A stretch of DNA of 6,660 bases from Spirochaetaceae bacterium. Lineage in GTDB: Bacteria; Spirochaetota; Spirochaetia; Treponematales; Breznakiellaceae. The stretch is taken from the NCBI GenBank assembly GCA_031267475.1, contig JAIRZA010000068.1:1-6660 (forward strand), given 5' to 3'. A program made the translations under genes and the position numbers. This document shows positions 1 to 3,900 of this stretch, in pieces (position 1 is the stretch's first letter; the number at the start of each line of letters is the position of its first letter). The notes under the pieces are model-generated. The model saw only the letters and a program-made list of their open reading frames with translations. It did no database searches and was not told where the DNA came from.

Positions 1-117
1 AGGCTCTTGCAGTTTTTCGCCCTATGGGCGCGTCATGATGACGACAAAACTGCGGTTTCATAAGTTGCTGGACAAGCTTTGCTTGTCTCCCCAAAAACTG
101 AAGTTTTGGAACAGCCT
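1..117. repeat. Mosaic palindromic element inside pbpC, five hairpins with near-identical inverted ends
   Basis: Five short inverted repeats follow one another: 18-30 (CGCCC/GGGCG, 3-nt loop), 32-42 (GTCAT/ATGAC, 1-nt loop), 47-58 (AAAC/GTTT), 71-87 (GACAAGC/GCTTGTC, loop TTT) and 91-109 (CCAAAAACT/AGTTTTGG, one bulged A). The ends are inverted copies: AGGCTCTT at 1-8 against AACAGCCT at 110-117 (7 of 8 match), and CAGTTTTT at 10-17 against AAAAACTG at 93-100. If those are the true ends, the unit is 117 bp, a multiple of three. On the minus strand only the pbpC frame is free of stops. It encodes about 38 residues rich in Gln, Arg and Lys that replace the expected PBP1C linker sequence. The layout suggests a small non-autonomous repeat, but the left boundary coincides with the window edge and so is uncertain. 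Confidence 0.65.
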
Positions 118-997
118 CATCCGTCAAAACACGGCGTACAAGATGCGGCGCTTCGAATGGATATTCGAAGCGCCGCGCCCGCTTTAACGTGGAATCCCAG
201 TCGTCGTCCGTTATAGAAACAAGCGCGGGGTATTTTTTTTGATTTGACAGCGTTTTTGAAAAACGCTGTTGTAAAGCCTCCGCCGCGCTTCTACATTCCG
301 CGGGTTTCAGAATTGGGTTGTACGCGCTGGGTCTGCGGGGGATGACGGCGAGGCAGAAAGTCTGCGCGGGGTTGAGCGCCGCCGCCTCCGCCGCAAAAAA
401 ATTACGCGCCGCGGACGCGATCCCCTCTGTTTGAAAACTGAAGGGCGTGGAATTCAGATACAATTCAAGGATTTCATTTTTAGTCAGGCGCGTTTCAAGG
501 CGGAGCGCGTTAAACGCCTCGGCAGCTTTTCTAACAAACGGATGGGCGTAATTAACGCCGGATTTTACCGCGATTATACGGGCAAGCTGCATTGTTATAG
601 TGGAAGCGCCGCTGACCCGCCGTCCCGCCGAAACATTTTGAAACACGGCGCGGATTATCGAAACGATGTCAACGCCAAAATGGTAATAGAACCGCTTGTC
701 TTCTGCCGCTATAAAAACAGCGGCGGCTCCGGGGCGCAATTCGTTGAGCGGGACATATTCGCGCCGTATCCCGTCCTCTACCGGCGTTATCTGCAACAAG
801 ACGCCGTTACGGTCGTAAATCCGCGAGCTTGCCGGCTGTTCCAAAAACAGCTTGAGCCCGCTGTACGGCGTAAAACGCAGCAGCAAGTACAGCGCGAACA
901 GCGGGGCGAAAACGGCCAACGCAAGATTGCGCGCAATTTTGCGTACAAAATTGCGATCCGTTTTCGCGGCGGGAAATTTAATTCGCGGAAATTTCAT
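1..997 (-). CDS. pbpC: Penicillin-binding protein 1C, N-terminal part (GT51 transglycosylase), 3' end cut off by the window
   Basis: The frame starts at ATG 995-997 and has 332 codons with no stop down to position 2. Residues 1-24 are basic and cytoplasmic. Residues 25-42 are a hydrophobic anchor (LALAVFAPLFALYLLLRF), followed by SSRIYDRNGVLL, typical of class A PBPs. The GT51 motifs are present: EDKRFYYHFG with catalytic-type Glu99; GASTITMQ at 130-137, whose Met in place of the first Gln is usual in PBP1C; and RKAAEAF with Glu160, leading to KNEILELYLN at 173-182. IPRRPSAYNP (219-228) closes the GT domain, and FEAPHLVRR follows in the linker. The enzyme polymerises lipid II into glycan strands, and full-length PBP1C also carries a transpeptidase domain, which is not in the window. 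Residues from about 295 onward come from a palindromic element and resemble no PBP sequence I know. Whether the gene is intact past the left edge cannot be seen. An alternative ATG at 1052-1054 in the same frame would add 19 residues. I prefer 997 because it forms the ATGA overlap; neither start has a clear ribosome-binding site. Confidence 0.92.
   Translation of the reverse strand, partial: MKFPRIKFPAAKTDRNFVRKIARNLALAVFAPLFALYLLLRFTPYSGLKLFLEQPASSRIYDRNGVLLQITPVEDGIRREYVPLNELRPGAAAVFIAAEDKRFYYHFGVDIVSIIRAVFQNVSAGRRVSGASTITMQLARIIAVKSGVNYAHPFVRKAAEAFNALRLETRLTKNEILELYLNSTPFSFQTEGIASAARNFFAAEAAALNPAQTFCLAVIPRRPSAYNPILKPAECRSAAEALQQRFSKTLSNQKKYPALVSITDDDWDSTLKRARRFEYPFEAPHLVRRVLTDEAVPKLQFLGRQAKLVQQLMKPQFCRHHDAPIGRKTARA
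145..176. repeat. Perfect 14-bp inverted repeat in the pbpC linker
   Basis: GCGGCGCTTCGAAT at 145-158 and its exact reverse complement at 163-176 flank a 4-nt loop. It encodes the RRFEYPFEAPH stretch after the GT51 domain, with FE repeated on each side. The APH part fits the PBP1C family, so the repeat overlaps sequence that looks native. A 14-bp perfect arm with so short a loop is not expected by chance in a window of this size. Confidence 0.8.
247..269. repeat. Perfect 11-bp inverted repeat (1-nt centre) in the pbpC linker
   Basis: ACAGCGTTTTT at 247-257 and AAAAACGCTGT at 259-269 flank a single G. It lies in the poorly conserved linker of pbpC, encoding the QQRFSKTLS stretch. On either strand it resembles a terminator stem without a loop, but it sits within an uninterrupted frame and carries no adjacent U-tract that would make a terminator call convincing. 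Confidence 0.75.
932..955. repeat. Perfect 10-bp inverted repeat near the 5' end of pbpC
   Basis: CGCAATTTTG at 932-941 and CAAAATTGCG at 946-955 surround a 4-nt loop. The stem begins about 40 nt after the pbpC start codon and encodes the basic cytoplasmic tail (RNFVRKIA). It is far enough from the start that it should not block initiation. It may be neutral or may affect early elongation; nothing in the sequence decides this. Confidence 0.7.
994..997 (-). other. ATGA stop/start overlap coupling the A2M gene to pbpC
   Basis: On the minus strand the A2M reading frame ends ATAAAATGA, and the ATG of pbpC uses the last A of the preceding codon plus the TG of the stop. The sequence just upstream (GTTCACGATAAA) has no purine-rich Shine-Dalgarno. 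Ribosomes finishing the A2M gene most likely re-initiate here, keeping the two products in step. The overlap is seen directly; the coupling is inferred. Confidence 0.8.
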
Positions 998-3900
998 TTT
1001 ATCGTGAACAGCGCGCCTTCGGAGCGTCCGAAAATTTCGCTTTCGTACATACATTCGGCTTGTACGGGCGGCGTGGGATACACGCCGCGCCGCACGGCGC
1101 GAAACAAGAAACGCACGGAAGTCTCTCCCTTGCTGAACGTGTCCCAGAAATACCGCACCTCGTTGTCGAAAATCGCTTGATAGCTGATTTCGCGCGCGCC
1201 GGACGCGCCGTTTTCGCGGGGCGTGAATTCCGCGTCTTCCGGGGCGGGGCTTCCAGTAGCTAGACGCGCGTCAAGGATTTCCGCGCCGTCCGGTACGGGG
1301 ACACGCGCGGCAAGGTAGGTTCTGTCGCGGCTGCTGGATATACGCAATTCAAGGCGGTACAACTTCCCGCTTTCAAGCTGTCCGCCGGTAATCATTTCGC
1401 CGCTTTCAACATCGCGTATTGTTTGGAATACGCCTATGCCCTCGTCCCGGCGTACCTGCATTTCGGCGGGCAGGGCGTAGCTCAACGCGGCTGTCCAGTA
1501 AATATCGCCCGTTCCGCTCCGCGTTACCGTCAGCGGCAGCGTGGAGTCGCGCGGTAGCGCCGCCAGCGGAAAATCCTTAAACTGAAAAACTTTTGACACC
1601 GCTTTCGCGCCCAAGCCTTTGAAACTTGCTTTTAGCAGTTCGCGTCCGCCCAGCGCCGCCGTGCTTGTAACATTCGTCTTTACAAGGTTTTCGGACTGTA
1701 TCAAGCGGTCGAGGGCGGATAATACACGGACGGTAACGGCGGTGTTATCCCAATATCCGCCGGCGCGTTCATTTTCTAAAAGTGAATATAAAAGGCGCGT
1801 ATTAATGGCGTCGCCGGGGTACTGTCCGATGAAGAATTGCAGTGTCAGCGCGAGTTGTTCGGTTTTACCGCCATAGTAGGTATATGGAGTCCGTCCGCCG
1901 CCGGCGCTTAGGTCGACGCCTCGCGCCGTTGGACGCAGCAGATTGCGCAGCAAAGCCCCCGCGTTTGACGCAATGTCGTTGCGCGATATGCCGCGGGCTG
2001 TCATTCCGGCAAAAGCCAACACTGCGGGATTGTCCTTGTTGGCGGAAACAAGCTCTGTTATATGCGCGGCGTCGACATTCTTTTTCAATAATGAAAAAAC
2101 ATACAACATATATGACTGGAGGTATGCGTTATTCATATATGAGTTGAGCGTAAAATTGTTTTCAGCGCTGTCCCCGCCCCCAGCCGCGCCGCCGCGCCGC
2201 GAGCGCAGCGACTCGCGGTACAGTTTTTGATACTCCGTTTCAAGGTAGCCGTATAGTTTATCCGTATTGAAAGAAGTTGGAATGTTTTTTTCTTGCGCAA
2301 GGGCTGTGATATGCGCTATGCGCAACGATACGTACAAGTCGCTCGTCAAACCCGCCGGCCAGTACGGGAAGCCGCCGCCGGGTCGCTGCGACTTTGCCCA
2401 TGACGCAATTTCTTTTTGCGCGATTTTTTTAGGGTCGGATACTTCGGACCGTAAATTAAGCGCGTCAATGTATTCGCCGAATATTATAAGCGGCAGAATG
2501 GCGGCGCTGCGCTGCTCCAGACAGCCGTAGGGATAATGAAACAGATAGTTGACGGACGCTTCCATGAGGCTTAGGCGTGTCGCGTCGAGGGTTATGGCAA
2601 GGCTGCCGAGTCCGTCGTCGGCGAATCCCGGAATCACAAGCTCGGAAGATTCGGCGGAAGCCGCGCCCTCTGACACCGCGCCCGCGGCGACGACGGTTTC
2701 TGTTATGTACGGTTTTTCGATTATCAGATTTTGAATAAGGCGTTCATTCAACACGCCGGACTCTATCGTATATACAAGATTTACCGCGCCCTGTTTTTCC
2801 GCCGCGACATCAAAGTATACAACGGCGTTTCCACCGCTTTTTACCGTGAACGTGTGTTCCGCCGCGCCGTCGACAAAGGCCGCGCCTTTTTGTTTAACAG
2901 CGCCGTCTTCCCCTCCGTCATTTTCGCTTGCTTCCCCTATGCTGAGTGAAACGCTTATCTTATGCGGCGCGGAATCGAGGTTGGTAATAAGCACCCCAGC
3001 CTCCGCCGTGTCCCGCTCGCGCAGGCGGCGCGGTTGAACCGCCTGCGCGTTTAAGACGTTTCGGGCGGCGATTTCGGTTTCTTTTAGCGAAAAGAGGTCG
3101 CCGCGCGCGCCGAATACGCTTATGCGGTATGTTGTGAGTGTGTCCGGCAGCGTGAAAGAGCAGGTAACTTTCCCTTCATGGTCAGTGAGCAGGAAGGGCT
3201 CGAATACAGCCAGCGGATTAAAATCTTTGCGTTCCTCGATTTTATCCCCGCCCGCGGCATCCCCGCCGTACAGGTTTTTTACGGTGTAGGTAACCGGATC
3301 CATCAGCATATCCCTCGAATCGCCGCCGGTAACTCTGAGCGGGAAATAGTCTTCGTTATAAAAAAAGGAGACGGGATCCGGGACGTGATAGTTGATTAAA
3401 TCGAGTACGCCGCGGTCAACCGCCATCAGCGAAAGTTCGGTATTCGGCAGAGGGCGGCCGTCTTTTTCCGCCGTCAGCGTGAGCGTAACTTCCTCGCCGG
3501 GGCGGAAAACCTTCTTGGCGCTTTCCACTTTTATCGAAAAAGCGCGGGCGCGCGGGTTTACAAAAAGTTTTACCGCGCCGTAACAGCCCTTTGGCTTGTC
3601 TAAATCCGGCGAACCGTAACTGTGGGCGGGCGGGCCGGAGCGCGTGGAATATGACGCTATGGAAACGTACACAACCGGCACATAGTTACGCGCTATGGGT
3701 ATCTTTATTACGGGAACCGCTTCGTCAAACACCTTTATTTCTTCTGTAAAAACGCCTTCGCGTTCAACAGTAATTAAATAGCGGCCGGAAGGCAGACTGC
3801 TTTGCAGCAAAATCTCCGCCGTCTCGCCCGGATTGTAAACCGCCTTATCCGGCACAAGCCGCAGTTCTTCGGCGCCGCCCCTATTCCATGATGAAAAGCG

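Noticed and set aside
1..117. CRISPR array or tRNA gene
   Set aside because: The hairpins differ in sequence and spacing, there are no equal direct repeats with spacers, and no cloverleaf or T-loop sequence can be drawn.
247..269. Possible intrinsic terminator
   Set aside because: The stem is strong and T/A-rich at its centre, but it has almost no loop, lies in the middle of an open frame, and shows no separate gene end at this point.
434..440. AAAACTG match to the motif recurring in the 1-117 element
   Set aside because: The seven-base match lies in a conserved-looking part of pbpC, has no palindrome around it, and is short enough to be chance.
431..1180. Plus-strand open frame of 249 codons
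   Set aside because: It is codon-aligned opposite the start of pbpC and the end of the A2M gene. Its translation is basic and matches no family I know, while the opposite strand shows clear GT51 motifs. It is an antisense shadow.
2107..2141. 9-bp inverted repeat CATATATGA/TCATATATG with a 17-nt loop
   Set aside because: It arises from two SYM codon triplets (SYMNNAYLQSYM) and the self-complementary ATAT core. The loop is long, so chance is a sufficient explanation.
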